Below, in pieces: positions 43,242 to 51,437 of a stretch of DNA of 64,000 nt (the first letter of the stretch is position 1; every line of letters begins with the position of its first letter). Origin of the DNA: Seleniibacterium sp963677135 (GTDB taxonomy: Bacteria > Desulfobacterota > Desulfuromonadia > Desulfuromonadales > Geopsychrobacteraceae); assembly GCA_963677135.2 (NCBI GenBank), contig CAXXLS010000009.1, positions 186,001 to 250,000 on the forward strand. The letters are read 5' to 3'. A program made the translations under genes and the position numbers. A model generated the notes under the pieces. It made no database searches and was not told where the DNA came from. It worked only from the letters and a program-made list of their open reading frames with translations.

Positions 43242-45896
43242 ATGGCGGGAAATTCATTTGACACCCACAGAACCCTCAAGGTCTCCGGGCGGGAATATCA
43301 TTACCACAGTCTTCAGGCGGCCGCTGGTGCCGGACTTGCCGGACTGGAAAAACTTCCATTCACCATCAAGGTCCTGCTGGAAAACCTGCTCCGCAAGGAA
43401 AACGGGGTGACGGTGACGGCACAGGACATCAAGGCGGTTGCCGGCTGGCAGCCACAACAGGCTCAGGATACGGAGATTTCCTTCAGTCCGGCCCGGGTTC
43501 TGATGCAGGACTTCACCGGAGTTCCGGCCATTGTCGACCTCGCCGCAATGCGCGATGCCGTGGCCCGCAACGGCGGTGATCCGGCCAAAATCAATCCGCA
43601 GATTCCGGTGGATCTGGTTATCGATCACTCGGTCATGGTCGATCAGTATGGCAATCCCGGAGCCTTTGCGGCCAACGTTGATAAAGAGATGGAGCGCAAC
43701 CGCGAGCGCTATGCGTTTTTACGCTGGGGGCAGAAAGCGTTTGACAACTTCCGGGTGGTGCCCCCCGGCACCGGGATCTGCCATCAGGTCAACCTGGAAT
43801 ACCTGGCCAAGGCGGTCTGGAGTGAAGAGGCAAACGGCCACGTCTGGGCCTACCCGGACACCCTGGTTGGTACCGACAGTCACACCACCATGATCAACGG
43901 GCTTGGTGTCCTTGGCTGGGGGGTCGGCGGCATCGAGGCGGAAGCCGCCATGCTTGGCCAGCCGATCTCCATGCTGGTCCCCGAGGTGGTCGGCTTTCGT
44001 CTGACCGGCGCCCTCGGTGAGGGGGTCACTGCCACCGACCTGGTTCTGACCGTAACCCAGATGCTGCGTCAGCATGGCGTGGTCGGCAAGTTCGTTGAGT
44101 TCTTCGGGGCCGGTCTGTCGCAGCTGCCCCTCGCCGACCGGGCCACCATTGCCAATATGGCCCCCGAATACGGTGCCACCTGTGGTTTCTTCCCCATCGA
44201 TCAGATCACCCTCGATTACCTTGCCCTTTCGGGGCGCAGCCAGGAGACCATCGACCTGGTCGAGGCCTACTGCAAGGAGCAGGGGTTGTGGCGGACCGAT
44301 GATCTGACCGATCCGGCCTACAGCGCTCTGCTGGAGCTCGATCTCGCGAGCGTCAAGCCCAGCCTGGCCGGACCCAAGCGTCCCCAGGACCGGGTTCTGC
44401 TCGAAAATATGCGCAAGTCGACCGAAGAGGTCCTCCCTGAACAGGATCGCGAGAAAGGCGTCCCTATCGCCGGCAGCAGTGATGAACTCAATCATGGCGA
44501 CGTGGTGATTGCCGCCATCACCTCCTGTACCAATACCTCCAACCCCGCGGTGATGATGGCCGCCGGGCTGGTTGCCAAAAAGGCGGTGGAAAAAGGGCTG
44601 AAGCAGAAGTCCTGGGTCAAGACGTCACTGGCTCCGGGGTCCAAGGTGGTGACCGATTACCTGGCCAAGGCCGGTTTGCAGAGCTATCTGGACAGCCTGG
44701 GGTTCAACATCGTCGGTTACGGCTGTACCACCTGCATCGGGAATTCCGGCCCCCTCACCGGGGCGATTGCCGACGCCATTGATGCCGGCGACCTGACCGT
44801 CTGTTCCGTTCTGTCCGGCAACCGCAACTTCGAAGGGCGGATTCACGCCCAGACCAAGGCCAACTGGTTGGCCTCGCCGCCCCTGGTGGTGGCGTTCGCC
44901 CTGGCCGGTACCACGCGGATCGACCTGACCAGTGAGCCCATCGGCCATGATCAGGCCGGACAGCCGGTTTATCTCAAGGATATCTGGCCGACCAATGCCG
45001 AAGTGGCGGAAATGGTCGCCCTGGTCAATGCCCAGATGTTCCAGAAGGAATATGCCGAGGTGTTCAGCGGGGATGACACCTGGCGGAACCTGCCGGTTCC
45101 CGATGGCCTGACCTATGCGTGGGAAGAGAATTCAACCTATATTCGCCTCCCCTCCTTCTTCGATGACCTGAAGGTCACCGAGGTCTATCCGGGATTTGAG
45201 CAGGCCAGAATTCTCGCGCTGCTGGGTGACTCCATCACCACCGATCATATTTCCCCGGCCGGGTCCATAAAACCGAGCAGCCCGGCAGGCGAGTATCTGC
45301 GCGAGCACGGTGTCGAAGAGCAAGACTTCAATTCCTACGGGTCGCGTCGCGGTAACCATGAAGTCATGATGCGAGGGACTTTTGCCAATATCCGCCTGCG
45401 GAACAGAATGCTGCCGGGAACCGAGGGCGGCGTAACCAGATATCTTACCACCGGCGAAGAGATGAGTATTTACGACGCCTCGAGCCGCTATCAGCAGGAG
45501 GGTGTCCCGCTGGTCATCGTCGCCGGTAAGGAATACGGCACCGGTTCAAGCCGGGACTGGGCCGCCAAAGGGACCCTGCTGCTGGGGGTCAAGGCGGTTC
45601 TTACCGAAAGCTATGAACGGATTCACCGTTCCAACCTGGTTGGTATGGGAATCCTGCCCCTGCAGTTTCAGGCCGGGATGTCGGCGGAAAGTCTCGGCCT
45701 TGACGGCAGTGAGACCCTGAGCCTGGCCGCGATTCCCGATCTGAAAGCCAAGCAGGTCGTACCGCTGACCCTGACCAGGGCCAGTGGCGAGCAGCTGACG
45801 ATTGAGGTTCTTTGCCGCCTCGACACCGACCAGGAAGTCACTTACTTCCGCAGCGGAGGCATCCTCAATTATGTGCTTCTGTCTTTGATGAAGTAG
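43242..45896 (+). CDS. acnA: Aconitate hydratase (AcnA type)
   Basis: This 884-residue [4Fe-4S] enzyme interconverts citrate and isocitrate in the TCA cycle. The cluster cysteines are in ITSCTNTSNP and YGCTTCIGNSGP. The signatures LVGTDSHTTMINGLGVLGWG and GKEYGTGSSRDWAAKG are present. GAGGAGAG precedes the ATG. It is the IRP-like/AcnA form by length and order of motifs. Single-gene transcription unit, with a promoter in front and a hairpin behind. Confidence 0.97.
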   Translation: MAGNSFDTHRTLKVSGREYHYHSLQAAAGAGLAGLEKLPFTIKVLLENLLRKENGVTVTAQDIKAVAGWQPQQAQDTEISFSPARVLMQDFTGVPAIVDLAAMRDAVARNGGDPAKINPQIPVDLVIDHSVMVDQYGNPGAFAANVDKEMERNRERYAFLRWGQKAFDNFRVVPPGTGICHQVNLEYLAKAVWSEEANGHVWAYPDTLVGTDSHTTMINGLGVLGWGVGGIEAEAAMLGQPISMLVPEVVGFRLTGALGEGVTATDLVLTVTQMLRQHGVVGKFVEFFGAGLSQLPLADRATIANMAPEYGATCGFFPIDQITLDYLALSGRSQETIDLVEAYCKEQGLWRTDDLTDPAYSALLELDLASVKPSLAGPKRPQDRVLLENMRKSTEEVLPEQDREKGVPIAGSSDELNHGDVVIAAITSCTNTSNPAVMMAAGLVAKKAVEKGLKQKSWVKTSLAPGSKVVTDYLAKAGLQSYLDSLGFNIVGYGCTTCIGNSGPLTGAIADAIDAGDLTVCSVLSGNRNFEGRIHAQTKANWLASPPLVVAFALAGTTRIDLTSEPIGHDQAGQPVYLKDIWPTNAEVAEMVALVNAQMFQKEYAEVFSGDDTWRNLPVPDGLTYAWEENSTYIRLPSFFDDLKVTEVYPGFEQARILALLGDSITTDHISPAGSIKPSSPAGEYLREHGVEEQDFNSYGSRRGNHEVMMRGTFANIRLRNRMLPGTEGGVTRYLTTGEEMSIYDASSRYQQEGVPLVIVAGKEYGTGSSRDWAAKGTLLLGVKAVLTESYERIHRSNLVGMGILPLQFQAGMSAESLGLDGSETLSLAAIPDLKAKQVVPLTLTRASGEQLTIEVLCRLDTDQEVTYFRSGGILNYVLLSLMK

Positions 45897-45909
45897 TTGA
45901 AAGATCACC

Positions 45910-45949
45910 TGAAGCAGGCGAGGAGTCCGATTCCCCCTCGCCTGCTTCA
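45910..45949 (+). terminator. Hairpin after the aconitase gene
   Basis: A perfect 14-base stem (TGAAGCAGGCGAGG / CCTCGCCTGCTTCA) encloses a 12-base loop. There is no clear T run after it, so it may terminate weakly or protect the 3' end of the mRNA. Confidence 0.6.
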
Positions 45950-46078
45950 ACCAGTCTGTGGTCATCTGTTTGTTTTCTGTTAATTCCCCTCCCCCGCCGT
46001 TGAGAAATGGCTGCCGAGAGCTATACTCCATAGTTGTACCTGTTTCATGATAACCACAGACAAAGGTGGAGACGTGCC

Positions 46079-46258
46079 ATGAATATGACGGCCATAAAAG
46101 AGATTGCCAGGCAGCATGGAATCAAAACCTCCAGGCTGAAAAAAACCGACCTGGTCAGAGCCATTCAGCAAGCTGAAGGCAACCCGACCTGTTTCTGTAC
46201 GGCGTTTTCCGATCAGTGCGGCCAGACTGACTGCCTGTGGCGCGCCGATTGCGATTGA
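46079..46258 (+). CDS. Small SAP/Rho-N-like helical protein with Cys-rich tail
   Basis: This 59-residue protein begins MTAIKEIARQHGIKTSRLKKTDLVRAI, which matches the helix-extended-loop-helix pattern of SAP or Rho N-terminal domains that often bind nucleic acid. The tail has four cysteines (CFCTAFSDQC, DCLWRADC contribute six in all) that could bind metal. GGTGGAG precedes the ATG. It ends directly against the convergent trmO gene. I recall similar small proteins in Geobacter-type genomes, but no proven function. Confidence 0.7.
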   Translation: MNMTAIKEIARQHGIKTSRLKKTDLVRAIQQAEGNPTCFCTAFSDQCGQTDCLWRADCD

Positions 46259-46972
46259 TCAACGGTTGAGGTCGGCTTCAACAGAGCGGATTTCGGCCTG
46301 ATGGTCGGTGACCCGCCAGCGGACATTGCACCCGTCGAGTTCCATACCATATTCCCGGTTGTCGCTTTCCTGGCGACGGTAGGCCGGCCGCGGATCAAGA
46401 CCGATGGTTTCCCGGATCATGGCTTCCAGGCGAGGTTTGTTTTTGCGCAGCGCCTCAAGCTGAGCCGCCGCCTGCTCACTGAAGGTGACGACGAGCTGCT
46501 GGCCGGGCGCCTCGCCGGCAAAACCGCTGACCGCGCCGGGGATGCTGTCGGAATAACTGATGTAGGGCTTGATATCGATAATCGGGGTACCGTCGATCAG
46601 ATCTGCTCCTTCGACCTCCAGCGCCACCTCGCCGTCGCGGCAGGTCACGGCCAGCAGTTTGACCGCGGAAAGGCCGATGGGGTTGGGACGGAAGGGAGAG
46701 CGGGACGCATAAACGCCGACCCGCTTGTTGCCGCCAAGTCGCGGAGGCCGGACCGTTGGCTGCCAGCCCTGCCGCCAGTTCTGGTGAAAAATGAAGAGCA
46801 GCCATATATGGCTGAACTCGCTCAGTCCCCGCACCGCCTCGGGGGTCGCAAATTCCGGAAGAAAAACGATCCTGGCCTGGACTGAAGGGGTCAGGCCGGG
46901 CTGTCTCGGGGTTCCGAACTTTTCCCGGTAGGGGCTGGCTATGACCGCGATCGGGGTCTGTGGATAATTCAT
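46259..46972 (-). CDS. trmO: tRNA (adenine-N6)-methyltransferase TrmO (TsaA/VirR family)
   Basis: This 237-residue protein has the TsaA beta-barrel with signatures FGTPRQPGL, IWLLFIFHQN, and RSPFRPNPIGLSAVKLL, the SAM-binding loop. TrmO methylates N6 of t6A37 in some tRNAs. It is longer than the minimal family because of a C-terminal extension like that of the E. coli protein. The first codons include a perfect DnaA box (46959-46967). It overlaps the upstream transporter gene by four bases. Confidence 0.88.
   Translation of the reverse strand: MNYPQTPIAVIASPYREKFGTPRQPGLTPSVQARIVFLPEFATPEAVRGLSEFSHIWLLFIFHQNWRQGWQPTVRPPRLGGNKRVGVYASRSPFRPNPIGLSAVKLLAVTCRDGEVALEVEGADLIDGTPIIDIKPYISYSDSIPGAVSGFAGEAPGQQLVVTFSEQAAAQLEALRKNKPRLEAMIRETIGLDPRPAYRRQESDNREYGMELDGCNVRWRVTDHQAEIRSVEADLNR
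46959..46967 (-). promoter_or_regulatory. Perfect DnaA box at the start of trmO
   Basis: TGTGGATAA on the plus strand is a consensus box on the minus strand. It lies within codons 2-5 of trmO, so it may be coincidental, but see the finding on recurring DnaA boxes. Confidence 0.5.
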
Positions 46973-47886
46973 GATGATATCAGCGAAGCCCTGGTTTCAA
47001 TAGTTTTCGGTTTGCGGCTGCTCAGCCAGACACCGGCAAAGACCAGAATGCAGGCGAGCCCCTGGGACAGGTTAAGACGGTCACCCAGAATTACCATCCC
47101 GAGTATGACCCCGAAAACCGGGATCAGGTTGACATAGCCGGCGGCATGGCTGGCCGGAACCCGGCTGACTCCGAAGTTGAAGCAACCGTACCCGCCCAGC
47201 GTAACGAACGTCCCCAGATAGATGATCGCCAGCGCCGGCACGGTGTCCCAGGTGTGCGGGAAGCCGACCCCCGGCAGCAACAGGAACGGGAAAAAAAACA
47301 GGCTGCCGATAAACGCCTGAAAGGCGGTCAGGAACAGGGGCGGATAATTGCTGGTCAGGTGTTTCAGGGCAATCGTATAGCCGGCTGCGCAGACCATGGC
47401 CAGGAATTCACAGAAATTGCCCAGCAGGGGGTACGGGGCGTTGCCGTCCTCCGAACCGGCCAGGCTGAGCCAGCCGGCGCCGGCAATCGCCAGGCAGAAT
47501 CCGAACAGGGTCTGCCTGCTGATGTTTTCCCTGAGCCAGAGCCAGGCGAGGATGGCGACCAGCAGGGGAAACATGGCGGTGATCATGCCGGCCTGCGAGG
47601 CACTGGTCAATTCCATAGCTTTTGCCTCGAACAGAAAATAGAGGCAGGGTTCGCAGATCGCCATCAGCAGCATATACTTGATATCCCGCCGCCGCCAGTT
47701 GAGTTTGCGGAACGACGGGTAGAACATCAGCAGGCACAGGCTGGCGATAAACATACGGCCAAAAATCACCTGCATCGGGTGATAACCGCGAAAGGCGATC
47801 TTAAGGGCGACAAACGAACTGGCCCACAATATGGACGCCAGAATCAGGCTCAGAGTCGGCAGCACAAGTCGGGTTTTTTCCGTCAC
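46969..47886 (-). CDS. EamA/DMT family transporter
   Basis: This 305-residue membrane protein has ten predicted helices in two EamA repeats; the first repeat includes ILWASSFVALKIAF and the second CAAGYTIALKHL. Such proteins usually export amino acids or metabolites; the substrate cannot be told. I use the GTG at 47886, which has GGAGG seven bases upstream, rather than the in-frame ATG five codons earlier. It is cotranscribed with trmO. Confidence 0.85.
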   Translation of the reverse strand: MTEKTRLVLPTLSLILASILWASSFVALKIAFRGYHPMQVIFGRMFIASLCLLMFYPSFRKLNWRRRDIKYMLLMAICEPCLYFLFEAKAMELTSASQAGMITAMFPLLVAILAWLWLRENISRQTLFGFCLAIAGAGWLSLAGSEDGNAPYPLLGNFCEFLAMVCAAGYTIALKHLTSNYPPLFLTAFQAFIGSLFFFPFLLLPGVGFPHTWDTVPALAIIYLGTFVTLGGYGCFNFGVSRVPASHAAGYVNLIPVFGVILGMVILGDRLNLSQGLACILVFAGVWLSSRKPKTIETRASLISS

Positions 47887-47981
47887 CTTTAACCTCCGCA
47901 TCAGGCTCAGCAACCGGATCCGCCTCATCGGCAGACGGATAAAGATAAGCCTGTTTGACGGTTGTTACCAGCAAAAAATGC

Positions 47982-47990
47982 TGTGGATAA
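47982..47990 (-). promoter_or_regulatory. Perfect DnaA box between the DMT transporter and the hybrid kinase
   Basis: TGTGGATAA lies about 95 bases upstream of the transporter start and close to the end of the kinase gene, in non-coding DNA. Confidence 0.6.
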
Positions 47991-48018
47991 AGTCGTGGAA
48001 AACTCGCCTGCGCCGCGT

Positions 48019-49203
48019 TTAACGTGGAAAAGAAAGGTGGAAGCAGCAGCCTTCGGAAAGGTCCGGTTCCAGGTTCAGGGAGCCTCCCATGGATTGGGCC
48101 AGGGTCCTGGCCATATAGAGGCCCAGGCCGGATCCCCCGGTCTTGTCCCGCTGCCGCCTGCCGCGATAGAACTTCTCGAAAATCTTGTCACCATCCTCGT
48201 CAGGCACCCCGGGCCCGTCATCCCTGATTCTGAACAGCAAGAGCTCCCCTGTCTGTTCAACGGATAATTGGACCACACCATCCAGCAGCGAGTATTTCAG
48301 CGCGTTTTCAATCAGGCTGGCGAGAATGATTTTGAGACCGATGGGGTGCAGCAGGACTTCGGCCTCGGCGGGGCATTCCATGATCAGCTGACAGGATTTC
48401 TGTTCCGCCAGGGGGGTGAAGAGTCCGTAAAGTTCGTCCAGCAATTCCCGCAGCTGAAAATTTTCCGGTTCAAGTTGACCCTGACCATCCTCAACCTGGC
48501 GGATGAGCAGGTAGTGCTCAGCCAGGCTGCCCAGGTAGTGAGAGCTGTTTGAGATCTGTTCGATGAACTGACCGCTCTCTTCAAAAACCAGGGAATGCTG
48601 CTCGTTGAGATGGTCGGCCATGCCCGAAATAACGGTCAGCTGGTTGCGCAGTTCGTGAAACAGGGCATGCTGCCAGTTGTCCTGTAGTTCCTGCCATTTC
48701 TGGATGGTTTCCAGGCGCCGGGTCAGCTGCCGCTGTTCCCGGCGCCGGTTGATGAGGTTGCGGGTCTGCAGGATCACCTCTTTGACCAGGTAGGGCTTCG
48801 GCAGGTACAGGTCGGCACCCAGATCGTATCCTTTCAACTTGTCGTGTTCCGAGCTCAGGGCGCTGAGCATGATAACCGGTGTTGCGCGGATCCGGCGATC
48901 ATGATGAGAGCGGATCATGCGGCAAATTTCCCAGCCGTTCAGCAGGGGCAGCATGATATCGAGGAGGATCAGGTCGGGCTGCTCCCGGCCGATGATCCGG
49001 CACGCCTCCAGCCCGTCGCCGGCCTTCAAGACCGAAAAGCCCTGGCGCTGCAGATTGAATTCCAGGATTTCAGCAAGGGCATCCTCGTCCTCAACGATCA
49101 GGACCTTTTCCGGCGCCTGGCCGGTGACAGCCGGGACCAAGGATTGGTCCGCCGGGATGGATGGTGGCTCTGCGGTTTCGGATATGACGTTTGCCAGGGT
49201 CAT
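48019..49203 (-). CDS. Receiver-histidine kinase hybrid (cytoplasmic)
   Basis: This 394-residue protein has an N-terminal receiver domain (phosphoacceptor Asp82 in LILLDIMLPLLNG; Lys in YLPKPY), then a kinase module with His183 in HALFHELRNQLTVI and an HATPase domain (LASLIENALKYS, DDGPGV, GSGLGLYMARTLA). It has no membrane helix or sensor domain, so it acts downstream of another kinase or interaction partner through its receiver. No response regulator gene is adjacent. GGGGGAGC precedes the start. Confidence 0.88.
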   Translation of the reverse strand: MTLANVISETAEPPSIPADQSLVPAVTGQAPEKVLIVEDEDALAEILEFNLQRQGFSVLKAGDGLEACRIIGREQPDLILLDIMLPLLNGWEICRMIRSHHDRRIRATPVIMLSALSSEHDKLKGYDLGADLYLPKPYLVKEVILQTRNLINRRREQRQLTRRLETIQKWQELQDNWQHALFHELRNQLTVISGMADHLNEQHSLVFEESGQFIEQISNSSHYLGSLAEHYLLIRQVEDGQGQLEPENFQLRELLDELYGLFTPLAEQKSCQLIMECPAEAEVLLHPIGLKIILASLIENALKYSLLDGVVQLSVEQTGELLLFRIRDDGPGVPDEDGDKIFEKFYRGRRQRDKTGGSGLGLYMARTLAQSMGGSLNLEPDLSEGCCFHLSFPR

Positions 49204-49412
49204 AGCTCCCCCTTTGGTCGGTTTGTGTATATAAGGACATCGTAATCTATGGATGAATGGTTATGAAAGCATGAGCAAAATATTGTCATTTGGTTAGAAA
49301 CCGGACTTTCCATGGCTGGCGGGAAATCAATAAGAATCTAACGGTACGGCAATCCGCCATGAACAGTTGTCTGTTGATATCGTCGAAAATTATCAATAGG
49401 AGAACAGTTTTT

Positions 49413-51257
49413 ATGGCAGAGGATATCAAGCAGATCACGCCGTTTCTGTTGAGCAAACCGACTGGCGGGCTGGGACCGATGTTGCGCAAAGCCGTTTACG
49501 GCGCGGCGGAAATGATCACGGGTCTGAAACGCTGTCAGCAGCTTTATGAAGAAATCGGTCATGACGGAACCCTTGGCGATTTCACCCGACAGGCCCTCGC
49601 CAAGATGGGGGTCGAATATCAGGTTTCCGAGTCCCTGGTCGAGCGCATTCCCAAGACCGGAGCCTGTATCCTGATCGCCAACCATCCCTACGGGGGGAGC
49701 GAAGGGGTGGTGCTGATGCAGCTGCTCAGTCGTCTGCGGACCGATTTCAAGGTCATGGGGAACTACCTGCTGGGGCGCATCCCCCAGCTGAAAGATCATC
49801 TCGTCGAAGTCGATCCGTTCGGCGGGGTGAGTGCGGCCCGCTACAATCTGGCTCCCCTGCGCCAGGCCAGGCAACACCTGCGCGATGGCGGTCTTCTGGT
49901 GGTCTTTCCGGCCGGCGAGGTGTCATCGTGGCAATCCTTCCGGGACGGGGTTGTCGATCCTCCCTGGAACGTCAACATCGCGCGGCTGATCCGTAACAGC
50001 AGGGCGCCCGTGGTCCCGGTGTATTTCCCGGGGCACAACGGCCCCCTGTTTCAGTGCGCCGGACTCCTGCATCCGCGCCTGCGGACCCTGCTGCTGCCGC
50101 GCATGCTGCTGCACCGCCGACCGCAGGTCCTGCGGCCCGTCATCGGCTATCCGATTCCGGCGAAACGCTGCGCTGCGGCGGCCGACCCGGAGCAGCTGAT
50201 GTCCTACCTGCGCCTGCGCACCTACTCCCTCACCATGGAGAAACAACATCGCTGCGCTGCGGCAGATCGGGACCATCCGGGGGGCAGTGAGGTCGCAGTC
50301 GCGGCGCCCGTTGCCGTTGATCTTATGCTCGCCGATCTGGCGGCCCTGCCCGAATCGCAGCGCCTGGTGGATAGCGGCGGGTTTTCGGTATATTATGCGG
50401 CGGCTCCGCAGATTCCCCATCTTCTGGTGGAAATTGCCCGGCTGCGCGAAACGACCTTCCGCCAGGCCGGGGAAGGGACCGGACAGGCCCTGGACCTGGA
50501 CAGGTATGATCAACAGTATCATCACCTGTTTGTCTGGAACCGTGAAAAGAGAGAACTGGTCGGGGCCTACCGCATCGGCCAGGTCGACAGGCTGATGGAG
50601 GGCCAGGGGGTCGCCGGGCTCTACAGTGCCACCCTGTTCGAATTCAAGCCCGCCCTGCACGATGTCCTGAAACGGGGGCTCGAGCTGGGACGGTCCTTTG
50701 TCCGACCGGAATACCAGCGTTCCTACGCTCCGTTACTGTTGCTCTGGAAAGGGATCGGCCACTACCTGCTGGAGTTCCCCCACTATCGCTACCTGTTCGG
50801 TCCGGTCAGTATCTCGCGCGATTACAGCGAACCGTCTCGGGAGTTGATGACCGCCACCCTGATAAGCAACTACCAGATCAAAGAGCTGGCCCGGCTGGTC
50901 CGGCCGAGGCTGCCGGTTCCGCTGAAACCGGTCACGGTTCCGGGTTTCAGGCGCCGCCTGTCCGACAGCCTGCTGCGGGATGTCGATGATATTTCGGCCC
51001 TGGTCGCCGATCTCGAAGGAGATGGCAAGGGGATTCCGGTCCTGTTGAGACATTACCTGGGGCTGGGAGGAAAGCTGCTGGCCTTTAACCTCGACCCCGA
51101 GTTCAGCGACGTCATCGACGGCCTGCTGCTGGTGGATCTGCCCCGGGCCGATGCCAAGCAGCTTCAGCGTTACATGGGGCGCAGCGGCTACGGGTTCTAC
51201 CTGACGCATCATCAGGCCCCCTTCCGTGTTTCGGCCGCTGTGGGTGTTGCGGCCTGA
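49413..51257 (+). CDS. Two-domain acyltransferase, OlsF-like ornithine lipid synthase candidate
   Basis: This protein of 614 residues starts at MAEDIKQITPFLL (AGGAG upstream). The N-terminal half is a PlsC-like lysophospholipid acyltransferase with the motif NHPYGGSEG (residues 90-98) and VFPAGEVSSW. The C-terminal half resembles the GNAT-like acyl-ACP N-acyltransferase OlsB (LRETTFRQAGEGTGQALDLD, YDQQYHHLFVWN). Such fusion proteins make ornithine or related amino-acid lipids in two steps. Substrate is inferred, not shown. Followed by a strong palindromic terminator. Confidence 0.8.
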   Translation: MAEDIKQITPFLLSKPTGGLGPMLRKAVYGAAEMITGLKRCQQLYEEIGHDGTLGDFTRQALAKMGVEYQVSESLVERIPKTGACILIANHPYGGSEGVVLMQLLSRLRTDFKVMGNYLLGRIPQLKDHLVEVDPFGGVSAARYNLAPLRQARQHLRDGGLLVVFPAGEVSSWQSFRDGVVDPPWNVNIARLIRNSRAPVVPVYFPGHNGPLFQCAGLLHPRLRTLLLPRMLLHRRPQVLRPVIGYPIPAKRCAAAADPEQLMSYLRLRTYSLTMEKQHRCAAADRDHPGGSEVAVAAPVAVDLMLADLAALPESQRLVDSGGFSVYYAAAPQIPHLLVEIARLRETTFRQAGEGTGQALDLDRYDQQYHHLFVWNREKRELVGAYRIGQVDRLMEGQGVAGLYSATLFEFKPALHDVLKRGLELGRSFVRPEYQRSYAPLLLLWKGIGHYLLEFPHYRYLFGPVSISRDYSEPSRELMTATLISNYQIKELARLVRPRLPVPLKPVTVPGFRRRLSDSLLRDVDDISALVADLEGDGKGIPVLLRHYLGLGGKLLAFNLDPEFSDVIDGLLLVDLPRADAKQLQRYMGRSGYGFYLTHHQAPFRVSAAVGVAA

Positions 51258-51278
51258 ACCTGACTGATAAGTAGAGGC

Positions 51279-51317
51279 ATGAAAAAAGGGCTGCGCAGCG
51301 CAGCCCTTTTTTCATGC
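51279..51317. terminator. Strong bidirectional terminator
   Basis: The palindrome CATGAAAAAAGGGCTGCG / CGCAGCCCTTTTTTCATG has an 18-base stem with a 3-base loop and a T run on both strands. Confidence 0.88.
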
Positions 51318-51437
51318 CGACATCAGGTCGCTTATTCAGGGTATAATAAAATGAATTTCAAGTCGCAATGATTACTAGTAAAAAGGTAGGGAATAGGTTA
51401 TGTTTTTCTTGTTTTAATAAAACCTTTTTACCGAAGA

